NCBI GenBank assembly: GCA_964478545.1
Contig: CAYZIS010000033.1
Coordinates: forward strand, 1 to 24,833
Direction of reading: 5' to 3'
Origin: DQWO01 sp964478545
GTDB lineage: Bacteria; Desulfobacterota; Anaeroferrophillalia; Anaeroferrophillales; Anaeroferrophillaceae
DNA: 24,833 nucleotides
Shown: positions 15,040-21,785 of the stretch, one piece after another
Layout of the letters: each line of letters begins with the position of its first letter
How positions within the stretch are numbered: position 1 is the first letter of the stretch
Notes under the pieces: generated by a model
The model's database searches: none
Seen by the model: only the letters and a program-made list of their open reading frames with translations
Told to the model about the DNA's origin: nothing
Position numbers and translations under genes: made by a program

Positions 15040-17121
15040 ATGAAAAACAAGATTACCGTCGCGCTGGCCGGCAATCCAAACAGTGGAAAATCAACAATTT
15101 TCAATCTGCTCACCGGTGCCCACCAGCATATCGGCAATTACCCCGGAGTAACGGTGGAGAAGAAGGAAGGAACCTGTGGACACCTTGATCATGAACTGCT
15201 GATCACAGATTTACCCGGCACTTACAGCCTGACGGCGCACTCAGCAGAGGAAGTGGTAGCCAGGGATTTTCTCATCCATGAGCGGCCACAGGTGGTGGTT
15301 GATATCGTCGACGCTTCCAACCTGGAGAGGAACCTGCTTTTAGCCACCCAGATGATGGAAATGGATACTCCCCTGATTATTGTCCTCAACATGATGGACA
15401 TGGTTGCCAGACAGCAGCTGAAAATTGATTTAAAAGCGATGGAGCAGATGCTCGGTGTCCCGATTGTACCAATGGTGGGCAATAAGGGGGAAGGAAAAGA
15501 AGAACTGTTGCAGATGATCATCGCCGTGGCCACCAAACAGAAAAAATCGGCACCACGCCCTATCTCCTACCAAGAGGATATAGAACAGGCAATCGACGAG
15601 ATAGCAGCCATGATTACCACCAACCCCCTGCCAACTCTTCCGAAAAGATGGCTGGCGATCAAAATGCTGGAACTCGATGACAGCCTGCTGGAAACCCTGA
15701 GCCGGGCCGATCCGGCCCCGGAAGTTTTCAAAAACAGCGTTGGCCGTATATATCAAAAACTGGTTGTTCACCTGGATGAAGCCCCGGAGATGTTGATCAC
15801 CGAATGGCGTTACGGTTTTATCGCCGGTCTGATCAAGGAAACCACCAGCACCCCGGCTGGCGACCGGCGCAGCATATCGGACAGAATAGATCAGGTAATA
15901 CTTAACCGAGCCCTGGGGCTGCCCATTTTTCTCCTGCTCATGTACCTGGTATTCTATCTGACCTTTACGGTGGGAGGACCGCCGATGGATTGGATCGATG
16001 CCAGATTTTCCTGGCTGGGTGATGCAATGACCACCCATTGGCCGGGGAATCCTGATAGTGCGCTGTTGTCCCTGCTGGTTGATGGCATCATCGGCGGCGT
16101 TGGTGGAGTCTTGATTTTTCTCCCCAATATCATCTTTCTTTTCCTGGCCATAGCTATCCTTGAAGGAACCGGATACATGGCCCGAGCGGCGTTTATCATG
16201 GACCGGGTAATGCACAAAATCGGCCTGCACGGCAAAAGTTTCATCCCTTTGCTTACCGGTTTCGGTTGCTCCATACCCGCCATTATGGCCACCCGGACCA
16301 TTGAGAACGAACGCGATCGGCTGACCACCATTATGGTAACTCCACTGATGAGCTGTGGCGCCCGCCTGCCCATCTATGCCCTTATAATCCCGGCATTTTT
16401 CCCGAAAGTCTGGCAGGCCCCCATGCTCTGGATAATCTATGTGATCGGCATTATTCTGATGATGCTCTCCGCCTGGCTGCTGCGCGCCACGTTATTCAAG
16501 GGTGAAGATGCACCGTTTGTCATGGAACTGCCACCCTATCGCCTGCCGACCTTAAAATCGATTATTATCCACACCTGGGAAAGGGCCTGGCTGTATCTGA
16601 AAAAGGCTGGAACCATCATCCTGACCATTTCTATTATCCTCTGGGCCATGACCACCTATCCCGGCACTCCGGCAGATAAACTGGCGTCTATCCACTCGGA
16701 CGAAGCCCGACAGGAACTTCAACTGGCCAATTCCACTGCCGGCCGCATCGGTCACTGGCTGGAACCGGTGTTAAAACCTATGGGTTTCGACTGGCGCATT
16801 GGTACAGCGCTGATCGGTGCTTTCGCCGCCAAAGAAGTTTTTGTCTCCCAGCTGGGAATAGTTTATTCCCTGGGCGAAGCAGATGAAGAATCCGTCTCCC
16901 TGCGGGAAAAACTGCAACAACACTACAACCCCCTGATCGGCTTTTGCATCATGCTCTTCTGTCTGATCAGCGCCCCCTGCATGGCTACCATCGCGGTTAC
17001 CAAACGGGAAACCAATTCCTGGCGCTGGGCGCTCTTCCAACTGACCGCCTTGACCGTGATGGCCTGGGTAATAACCTTCCTGGTTTTTCAAATCGGTAAC
17101 TGGCTGCAGATTGGAGTCTAA
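15040..17121 (+). CDS. feoB: Ferrous iron transporter FeoB
   Basis: The 693-residue inner-membrane protein has an N-terminal G-protein domain: G1 GNPNSGKS (11-18), G2 in the NYPGVTVEKKEG segment, G3 DLPG (57-60) and G4 NMMD (117-120). A helical regulatory domain follows, then a membrane core with the paired gate motifs GFGCSIPAIMATRT and LMSCGARLPIY, both conserved Cys retained, and PCMATIAVTKRE near the end. It imports Fe2+ into the cytoplasm. ATG at 15040 is chosen because AAGGGAG lies 8-9 nt upstream and the family N-terminus begins there. It is part of the feo operon with feoA upstream and a Cys-rich accessory peptide downstream. Confidence 0.97.
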   Translation: MKNKITVALAGNPNSGKSTIFNLLTGAHQHIGNYPGVTVEKKEGTCGHLDHELLITDLPGTYSLTAHSAEEVVARDFLIHERPQVVVDIVDASNLERNLLLATQMMEMDTPLIIVLNMMDMVARQQLKIDLKAMEQMLGVPIVPMVGNKGEGKEELLQMIIAVATKQKKSAPRPISYQEDIEQAIDEIAAMITTNPLPTLPKRWLAIKMLELDDSLLETLSRADPAPEVFKNSVGRIYQKLVVHLDEAPEMLITEWRYGFIAGLIKETTSTPAGDRRSISDRIDQVILNRALGLPIFLLLMYLVFYLTFTVGGPPMDWIDARFSWLGDAMTTHWPGNPDSALLSLLVDGIIGGVGGVLIFLPNIIFLFLAIAILEGTGYMARAAFIMDRVMHKIGLHGKSFIPLLTGFGCSIPAIMATRTIENERDRLTTIMVTPLMSCGARLPIYALIIPAFFPKVWQAPMLWIIYVIGIILMMLSAWLLRATLFKGEDAPFVMELPPYRLPTLKSIIIHTWERAWLYLKKAGTIILTISIILWAMTTYPGTPADKLASIHSDEARQELQLANSTAGRIGHWLEPVLKPMGFDWRIGTALIGAFAAKEVFVSQLGIVYSLGEADEESVSLREKLQQHYNPLIGFCIMLFCLISAPCMATIAVTKRETNSWRWALFQLTALTVMAWVITFLVFQIGNWLQIGV

Positions 17122-17147
17122 ATATTGGAACAAGAAAGGAAAAGAAA

Positions 17148-17330
17148 ATGGAAATCATCGGCATCATCACTATTGTCAGCCTGGCCCTGTTATTCACCGG
17201 CCGGGCCTGGCGACAGACTTTCAAAAATAATGACCAATCCGGCTGCACCCACAGTGACAGCTGCCAGGGATGTTATGGCTGCAGCACGACACCAAAGACG
17301 GCAATCGGAAAAAAAGATATGCAGGATTAA
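17148..17330 (+). CDS. FeoB-associated Cys-rich membrane protein
   Basis: This 60-residue peptide has one N-terminal membrane helix (EIIGIITIVSLALLFTG) and a cytoplasmic Cys-rich motif (C-x5-C-x2-C-x2-C, in SGCTHSDSCQGCYGC). The pattern and position directly after feoB fit the FeoB-associated Cys-rich family, sometimes placed in the FeoC slot, whose role in iron uptake is unclear. AAAGGAAAAGAAA precedes the ATG, 26 bp after the feoB stop. Confidence 0.82.
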   Translation: MEIIGIITIVSLALLFTGRAWRQTFKNNDQSGCTHSDSCQGCYGCSTTPKTAIGKKDMQD

Positions 17331-17359
17331 ACCATCTTCAACTAAAACAGGAGTCTGCC

Positions 17360-17671
17360 ATGTCAATTCTCATCGTGGGTGCCGACCAAATCAAAGCCAT
17401 CACTCCTAAGCTTGAAGACCGGGGAATTTCCCGGATCACTCACTGGACCGCCAGAAAAAAGGTAACCTCCAAGTTTACCATTCCCCAGCATATTGAGGCA
17501 GTCATCTTTTTCACTGATTTCTTACACCATATAGCTGCCCGAAAAATAAAAGCGGAAGCCAAAAAAAGAAATCTGCCCACTATTTTCTGCCGCCGTGCAT
17601 CCAGTGAATTGATACAAAAAATTGAAATACTAAACCAACAATTACAAAGTAAAATCATTTTTTCCCCTTGA
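17360..17671 (+). CDS. DUF2325 domain protein
   Basis: The 103-residue protein matches the DUF2325 pattern: SILIVGADQI at the start, HWTARKK, AVIFFTDFLHHIAARKIKAEAKKRNLPTI with alternating strands and helices, and FCRRASSELIQKI at the end. Its biochemical function is unknown. AGGAG lies 7 nt before the ATG at 17360, 29 bp after the Cys-rich peptide, so it is the last gene of the feo operon and may act in iron or redox handling (inference). Its stop codon overlaps the -35 of the next promoter. Confidence 0.75.
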   Translation: MSILIVGADQIKAITPKLEDRGISRITHWTARKKVTSKFTIPQHIEAVIFFTDFLHHIAARKIKAEAKKRNLPTIFCRRASSELIQKIEILNQQLQSKIIFSP

Positions 17672-17697
17672 CAAAAACCGGATATCAACATTATAGG
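17668..17697 (+). promoter_or_regulatory. Sigma70-like promoter of the riboswitch-porin unit
   Basis: TTGACA (17668-17673) is followed by TATAGG (17692-17697) at 18 bp, or TTATAG at 17 bp. It overlaps the last codons of the DUF2325 gene and would start transcription just inside the riboswitch 5' end. Confidence 0.6.
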
Positions 17698-17880
17698 ACA
17701 GGTGGATTTCAAAGGGAAGCCGGTGCAATTCCGGTGCTGTACCCGCAGCTGTAACCAGGAACGAACGTCCAAGAAGGACCACTGGATGGTAGAAAAATCG
17801 GCACCCCGCCGATGAAACCATCCGGGAAGGTGGACAGTAGGCCGCCTGGAAGCCAGAAAACCTTGAATTCATTGCCTGAC
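17698..17880 (+). ncRNA. Cobalamin (adenosylcobalamin-type) riboswitch
   Basis: The conserved core is clear. AAAGGGAAG (17711-17719) is followed by CCGGTGCAATTCCGG, then CTGTACCCGCAGCTGTAA (17737-17754), matching the universal GGTG-AA-TCC / CCCGC-CTGTA pattern. Further on come CCACTGG, GGGAAGGTGGACAGTAGG and the B12 box GGAAGCCAG-AAAACC (17847-17862). The ends CAGG (near 17700) and CCTG (17875-17878) can close the basal helix. Such RNAs bind cobalamin and switch off transcription or translation downstream. The regulated gene is the porin at 18109. The extent is approximate. Confidence 0.93.
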
Positions 17881-17902
17881 ACGGTACCGTCACCCGGTAT
17901 CG

Positions 17903-17922
17903 GGTCCCCGGGAAAAGGGACC
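17903..17922 (+). promoter_or_regulatory. Candidate antiterminator hairpin of the riboswitch
   Basis: GGTCCC (17903-17908) pairs perfectly with GGGACC (17917-17922). The 3' arm shares two bases with the 5' arm of the following terminator stem (17921-17927), so the two hairpins compete. This supports a transcription-attenuation switch, though no folding calculation was made. Confidence 0.4.
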
Positions 17923-17964
17923 GGAGAGGATTCATCTCTGCCACTATTCATTTCTCCGGTTTTT
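17921..17964 (+). terminator. Riboswitch-controlled intrinsic terminator (candidate)
   Basis: CCGGAGA (17921-17927) and TCTCCGG (17953-17959) form a 7-bp GC-rich stem followed by TTTTT (17960-17964). The loop is 25 nt, with inner AGAG/CTCT pairing possible. It sits 40 bp after the aptamer and about 145 bp before the porin start, as expected for premature termination when cobalamin is bound. Confidence 0.55.
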
Positions 17965-18108
17965 CATAATCATTGCTATGGTTGGTTCCAGTCGCTGCAC
18001 GCGTGGAATCTTCGTGTGTTTCTGTGCTCTAGGTCAGCTGTTTGTTATGTTTCATTAAAATAATATTACAAAAACCTACAACTACAACAAAAAAGGAGGA
18101 AAATGGTT

Positions 18109-19431
18109 ATGTGGAAACAAACAACAAAATGGTTCATCTCAATGGTACTGATACTGCCGCTGTTGCTCTGCATGCAGGCAATTCCAACCCACGCGGCCAG
18201 CGATGAACTGCTGATTGAACTGCAAAACCTGAAAGCCAAGCTGGAACAACTTGAGCAGAAAGTTGCCCGGCAGGACAGACTGCTGGCCAACCAGCAGCAG
18301 CAAGTCTCCCGCCAGAACGAAAAGATTGAGGCCCAGGAAAAAATTAATACCGGCCTGGAAGAAATCAAGAACGCTCTGGGAGGCATTGAAATCGACGCTG
18401 ATATCACCATGATTGGCCAGGGAACTTTCGACGACGATGATGAAATGGGCTATGACAACGGCACCGACGCTTCCTTCTCCTTTGACTTGGAGGTAGCCAA
18501 GTCCTTCTCCTGGGGCGGTAACGCCGCCATCATCCTTGAGGGTGGTAACGGCGAAGGCATCGACGGCCGAATTGACAGTTGGAGCGGCTTCAATGATGAC
18601 AACGACGATGACGAAACCGCCCATGTTACCGAAGCCTGGTATGAACAATCCCTGCTGAATGAAAAGCTGACTTTTACTTTCGGTAAAATCGATTTGACCA
18701 ACTATTTTGATGCCAGCGAAGTCACCAATGATGAAACCACCCAGTTTCTATCCACCGGGTTTGTCAATTCCCTGGCGGTGGAATTTCCCGACAACGGCCC
18801 CGGAGCCCGGATAACTGCTTCACCCAGCAAACTGGTCGATATCAGTTTCGGCTGGATGGCTGTAGATCAGGACAACGGGGACTCATCCTGGGATGACATC
18901 GGTCGCGGCTCTTTTGCCATCGGTGAGATTGATTTCAAACCGGTGTTCGCCGAGTTGCAGGGAAATTACCGCTTCTATGCCTGGTACATGAATGCCGACC
19001 ACGAAGAATGGGATGGTAGTGATGACGATGAGGAAGGCAGCGGCTTTGGTCTCAGCCTTGACCAACAGTTGATTCCCAATTTGTTGACGGTCTTCGCCCG
19101 GGCAGCCTGGCAAGACAAGGACTTGTATGAAATCGAAACCCACTATAGCGCTGGCCTGCAGCTGAGCGGCACATACTGGAGCCGGAACAATGATATTGTA
19201 GGTCTGGCCTATGGCTTCGCCAAGATCAGCGATGAATTTGAAGACTACAACCATGCCATCGGTGACGATGATATTGATGATGACGAACAGCATGTGGAAC
19301 TGTACTATCGCCTGGTCTTCAACAACCATTTCGCCCTCACCGCCGATTACCAGTGGATTACCAACCCGGCGGGCAACAGCGATGCCGATAATGCTTCCGT
19401 TTTCGGCCTGCGCTCCCAGATCGATTTCTAA
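18109..19431 (+). CDS. OprB-like outer-membrane porin with Asp-rich loops, B12-regulated
   Basis: The ~440-residue protein has a signal peptide (hydrophobic core ISMVLILPLLLCM, cleavage near THAA), then a ~50-residue coiled coil (ELQNLKAKLEQLEQKVARQD onward). A beta-barrel with alternating aromatic strands resembling carbohydrate-selective OprB porins follows (TFTFGKIDLTNYFD, SLAVEFPDNGPG, then a C-terminal FGLRSQIDF ending in Phe). Four segments are rich in Asp/Glu (FDDDDE, NDDNDDDE, GSDDDEE, GDDDIDDDE) and probably lie in loops. ATG at 18109 is preferred because AGGAGG is 9 nt upstream; ATG at 18103 is only 3 nt from it. The cobalamin riboswitch upstream suggests import of cobalt, a corrinoid or a precursor rather than sugar (inference). 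Confidence 0.8.
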   Translation: MWKQTTKWFISMVLILPLLLCMQAIPTHAASDELLIELQNLKAKLEQLEQKVARQDRLLANQQQQVSRQNEKIEAQEKINTGLEEIKNALGGIEIDADITMIGQGTFDDDDEMGYDNGTDASFSFDLEVAKSFSWGGNAAIILEGGNGEGIDGRIDSWSGFNDDNDDDETAHVTEAWYEQSLLNEKLTFTFGKIDLTNYFDASEVTNDETTQFLSTGFVNSLAVEFPDNGPGARITASPSKLVDISFGWMAVDQDNGDSSWDDIGRGSFAIGEIDFKPVFAELQGNYRFYAWYMNADHEEWDGSDDDEEGSGFGLSLDQQLIPNLLTVFARAAWQDKDLYEIETHYSAGLQLSGTYWSRNNDIVGLAYGFAKISDEFEDYNHAIGDDDIDDDEQHVELYYRLVFNNHFALTADYQWITNPAGNSDADNASVFGLRSQIDF

Positions 19432-19464
19432 TTCAGCTCCCCCTTCCTCGGCTTTCATAGCCAT

Positions 19465-19508
19465 AACGTTATAAAGCCGGTCCTTAAAAAGACCGGCTTT
19501 ATAACGTT
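19465..19508. terminator. 18-bp perfect palindrome after the porin gene
   Basis: AACGTTATAAAGCCGGTC (19465-19482) is followed by an 8-nt loop and its exact reverse complement (19491-19508). It lies 34 bp after the porin stop. There is no T-run after it, but the GC core AAAGCCGGTC/GACCGGCTTT followed by TAT could terminate in either direction. Confidence 0.6.
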
Positions 19509-19544
19509 GCCATGCCGTTTTTCACGTCTCATAAGCCTTACAAG

Positions 19545-19676
19545 CTCAACTTTCTGAGTTATGAAAAAACAGTCCTGCCTGTCGCCGTGCCTGCCGGCAG
19601 GCTGGGCAGACACGGCTATGAGCCAAGCCCAAACATCCTGACAATGTATTCTGGCAACACAAGTCAGAAAGTTGAG
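19545..19676 (+). mobile_element. Miniature inverted-repeat element, family 1, copy 1
   Basis: This 132-bp element has terminal inverted repeats CTCAACTTTCTGAGTT (19545-19560) and AAGTCAGAAAGTTGAG (19661-19676), 15 of 16 bases complementary. It is flanked by TTACAA(G) (19538-19544) and TTACAA(A) (19677-19683), a likely 7-bp target duplication with one mismatch. Internally it carries the perfect palindrome GCCTGCCGGCAGGC nested in CCGTG/CACGG. A second copy in the same orientation is at 21625-21761. It has no transposase and must be moved in trans. Confidence 0.8.
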
Positions 19677-19889
19677 TTACAAACTTATATCGTTATCCTT
19701 GGCCGCATCTTTAATATGCTCAACATAAATCTCACCCCAGCTCAGGTTTTCACCTAATCCATGAATGACACACTCAACCCGAACACCAACTTTTTTGAAA
19801 GTACTCTTCCATGAATCTTCGTCATCTCCAGCCATGTCGTTATTGGCATGATCTCCCGCAACGATCATCATGGGTTTCGGGAAGTCCCG
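19677..19889 (-). pseudogene. cbiK: CbiK (anaerobic cobaltochelatase) C-terminal remnant
   Basis: The minus-strand frame encodes about 70 residues matching the C-terminus of sirohydrochlorin cobaltochelatase CbiK: FPKPMMIVAGDHANNDMAGD, then EDSWKSTFKKVGVRVECVIHGLGEN and YVEHIKDAAKDN. CbiK inserts Co2+ into sirohydrochlorin at the start of anaerobic B12 synthesis; the His of GDHA binds metal. The N-terminal ~200 residues, including the first catalytic His, are missing: upstream of 19889 the frame quickly meets a stop. The natural stop codon lies inside the target duplication of the miniature element. The interval 19890-19980 shows nothing else recognisable. Confidence 0.82.
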
Positions 19890-19980
19890 GTTCCGGCTCC
19901 GGCGTTAAAACTGACGTCAACAGCGCAGTAGTATAAGGGTGCAAAGGCTTTGTGAAAAGATCTATCGCGAACGGGTAGTT

Positions 19981-20802
19981 TTAGCCGAAATCAGTACGCT
20001 CCAATTCAAGAGCATTCAGATCGAGGGAAAACCAGCAAGCTGATTTTTGTTCTTCTGCCCTCAAGATGAGTTTGACCACCAGCGCCGCCTGCAGGCTGGC
20101 AACGGCAGCCACCCCGGCGGCAAAACTATTCGGAGATGATTCCATCTCCGGCTGGGTAGGGTGTGGATATAACCTGGCTATCAGCTCTTCGCCAGGCGGC
20201 TGAACGGCCAACTGTCCATACCAACCAGCCACCGCACCATGGACCAAAGGAAGATTCATCTGTTTGCAAAGATCATCCAACTCCCGCCGGGCGGAAATGG
20301 AATCCAACGTGTCCACCACCACTTGCATCCCCTCCAGCAACTGTTCGCCATTTTCCTCCGTCAGGAATGCTGCCATTGGAATCATGGTCACCGCCGGGTT
20401 TATCCGGGCAGTCCGCGCCGCAGCCACTTCAACCTTGGACTGGCCCAGGGAATCCAGCGTGGCCAGCGTCTGCCGGTTCAGATTGCTCTCATCAAAAACA
20501 TCCGCATCAATAACCAGCAGCCGGCCAACGCCAACCCGGGCAAGCTCCTCCACCAGAAAACCGCCAAGCCCACCACAACCAACCACTGCTACCCGGGCAT
20601 GGAACAACCGCAGTTGCCCCTCGGATTGAAAAAGTTGATGCTGGGCGGCATAGCGTTTGGGAAACAAGCCTTGTTCCAGAACGGCCAGCTCAATATCAGC
20701 ATAAGAAACAGCAAAAAGATGGTGGGCTGTTTCATATGTCTGCCAATCCACCAGACCGTCCATAGCTGCGGAATGCAAAAATGATCTCAAGTCTTCAGGC
20801 AT
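19981..20802 (-). CDS. ThiF/MoeB/HesA-family adenylyltransferase
   Basis: The 273-residue E1-like enzyme has an N-terminal helical extension (1-55) and a nucleotide-binding domain with VVGCGGLGG (residues 73-81), DADVFDESNLNRQ (the R110 finger), and VVVDTLDSISARRELDDLC. Such enzymes adenylate the C-terminal Gly-Gly of ThiS/MoaD-type carriers. The paired CxxC zinc motifs common in MoeB/ThiF were not seen. The gene overlaps the moaD-like gene by 8 bp and lies downstream of aor, so it probably activates the sulfur carrier for the tungsten-pterin cofactor of that enzyme (inference). Its partner appears broken, so its present role is unclear. Confidence 0.85.
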   Translation of the reverse strand: MPEDLRSFLHSAAMDGLVDWQTYETAHHLFAVSYADIELAVLEQGLFPKRYAAQHQLFQSEGQLRLFHARVAVVGCGGLGGFLVEELARVGVGRLLVIDADVFDESNLNRQTLATLDSLGQSKVEVAAARTARINPAVTMIPMAAFLTEENGEQLLEGMQVVVDTLDSISARRELDDLCKQMNLPLVHGAVAGWYGQLAVQPPGEELIARLYPHPTQPEMESSPNSFAAGVAAVASLQAALVVKLILRAEEQKSACWFSLDLNALELERTDFG

Positions 20803-21028
20803 TACTCATCCCCCCTATCTGTGGAAAAACGGCACATACATCTTTTTCATTTAAAAAATGTTCCAGCCCCACATGCCGACCATTCACCAGTAGAACGCCA
20901 AGTTTTTCTACCGGCAACTGCAATGCGGCAACCAGCTGGCCGACAGTATACGGAACCTTTACGTTCCAGGTCTCAACTTTGAAACGTCCCTCCCTGAATG
21001 TGGCAAAAAGCTTGACCGTTATCTACAT
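20795..21028 (-). pseudogene. MoaD/ThiS-like sulfur carrier with TAG as second codon
   Basis: From ATG at 21028 the next codon is TAG, and the frame then continues for 75 codons as ITVKLFATFREGRFKVETWN, with VPYTVGQLVAALQLP and VNGRHVGLEHFLNEKDVCAVFPQIGG following. This is a clear MoaD/ThiS beta-grasp protein. One base change (AAG to TAG, giving MKITVKLF) would restore it. No Shine-Dalgarno precedes the ATG. No alternative ATG, GTG or TTG occurs before about codon 30. After the Gly-Gly that should be the C-terminus there are four more residues (MSNA), which would have to be removed for adenylation. A miniature element ends 8-9 bp upstream. The gene is probably inactive unless UAG is read through. 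Confidence 0.8.
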
Positions 21029-21036
21029 AGCAAAAC

Positions 21037-21287
21037 CAGTACTGTCCGGTATACTTTTTGCGTCGTGTTCAATGTCGGCAACCGGTACTGTTTCAAGCGC
21101 GACATCGTGAGATGCCGTTGCTTTTCCCGGTGATTGGAGCGTGAAAGTTGCCATGTTTGAGCCCTACAGGGCGAGTTTGGCAACTTTAGCGCAATGAGCC
21201 GCTGGAAAAGCAGGCAATCGAGCGCCAAAAAGCGCTGAAATCAGCTCCGGTTGACAGTATGCAACTTTCTAACCAGACACTGCTGTG
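21037..21287. mobile_element. Miniature inverted-repeat element, family 2, copy A
   Basis: This element of about 250 bp has imperfect terminal repeats CAGTACTGTCCGGTAT (left) and, on the other strand at the right end, CAGCAGTGTCTGGTTAG. GCAAAAC occurs at both flanks (21030-21036 and 21288-21294), a candidate 7-bp target duplication. Internally AAAGTTGCCA and TGGCAACTTT form a 10-bp stem enclosing GCCCT/AGGGC. A second, diverged copy lies at 24455-24706. A minus-strand open frame in both copies looks like chance coding of the repeat. Confidence 0.75.
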
Positions 21288-21298
21288 GCAAAACGGAG

Positions 21299-21330
21299 AA
21301 AGCACCCTGTCCCAGACCACAGGGTGCTTT
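21299..21330 (-). terminator. 12-bp stem-loop after the winged-helix gene
   Basis: AAAGCACCCTGT (21299-21310) and ACAGGGTGCTTT (21319-21330) form a perfect stem with an 8-nt loop. On the minus strand it lies 48 bp after the winged-helix gene stop and ends in GCTTTCTCCGTTTT, a fair intrinsic terminator. It would cut off the moaD/thiF genes from aor transcription. Confidence 0.7.
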
Positions 21331-21378
21331 AAATGAATTTCAAGACAATAGCCTGAATCACTGCCGATAGGAACCGTG

Positions 21379-21576
21379 CTACTTGATGCTAATCTTAATC
21401 TGGTTTGCGGTACGCGAAACAATAATATTATCTTCGCGGGCCAGCCAACCAATGGCTGCGTAGAGGGCAAACGGTGTCAAATCAACAGTTTTTTTCAGCG
21501 CCCCGGTGGTCATTGTTCCTCCAGCCTTCAACTCTTTCCAGACCTTGCCGGCATCCAATCCAATTTGATTTTTCAT
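21379..21576 (-). CDS. Small winged helix-turn-helix protein (DUF2582-like)
   Basis: The 65-residue product (MKNQIGLDAGKVWKELKAGG, then TMTTGALKKTVDLTPFALYAAIGWLAREDNI) matches the small winged-helix family DUF2582: three helices and a beta-wing, with no other domain. Proteins of this type are presumed DNA-binding but poorly studied. ATG at 21576 is chosen because AAGGAGC lies 8 nt upstream. It lies downstream of aor on the same strand, separated from it by a miniature element, and is followed by a strong stem-loop. A regulatory role for the aor cluster is possible but unproven. Confidence 0.8.
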   Translation of the reverse strand: MKNQIGLDAGKVWKELKAGGTMTTGALKKTVDLTPFALYAAIGWLAREDNIIVSRTANQIKISIK

Positions 21577-21624
21577 AATTTTTTGCTCCTTCCACTCCTC
21601 AAACACTCAGGGTTTACTTGTTAA

Positions 21625-21761
21625 CTCAACTTTCTAAGTTATGAAAAAACAATCCTCACCTGTCGCCGTGCCTGCCGGCAGGCAGGCTGGGCAGACACGG
21701 CTATGAGCCAAGCCCGAACATCATGATAATGTATTCAGGTAACACAAGTCAGAAAGTTAAA
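21625..21761 (+). mobile_element. Miniature inverted-repeat element, family 1, copy 2
   Basis: This second copy of the 19545-19676 element, in the same orientation, is 137 bp long; 4 bp come from an extra GGCA in the central palindrome. Its ends CTCAACTTTCTAAG and GAAAGTTAAA are more degraded, but the perfect 7-bp target duplication TTGTTAA remains (21618-21624 and 21762-21768). It sits between the aor stop and the winged-helix gene. Confidence 0.85.
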
Positions 21762-21785
21762 TTGTTAATCTTCAGTTGGATATCA

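Noticed and set aside
17125..17409. A 94-codon frame overlapping the FeoB-associated peptide
   Set aside because: It is in the wrong frame relative to the Cys-rich family motif, and the 17148 start has the better ribosome-binding site.
19512..19757. An 81-codon + strand frame across the family 1 element
   Set aside because: It is made mostly of the inverted-repeat element, and the same frame is broken in the second copy at 21625-21761.
21019..21228. A 69-codon minus-strand frame with a similar frame at 24440-24649
   Set aside because: The likeness comes from the two copies of the family 2 element. The frame has no ribosome-binding site or known domain, and DNA structure rather than protein seems conserved.
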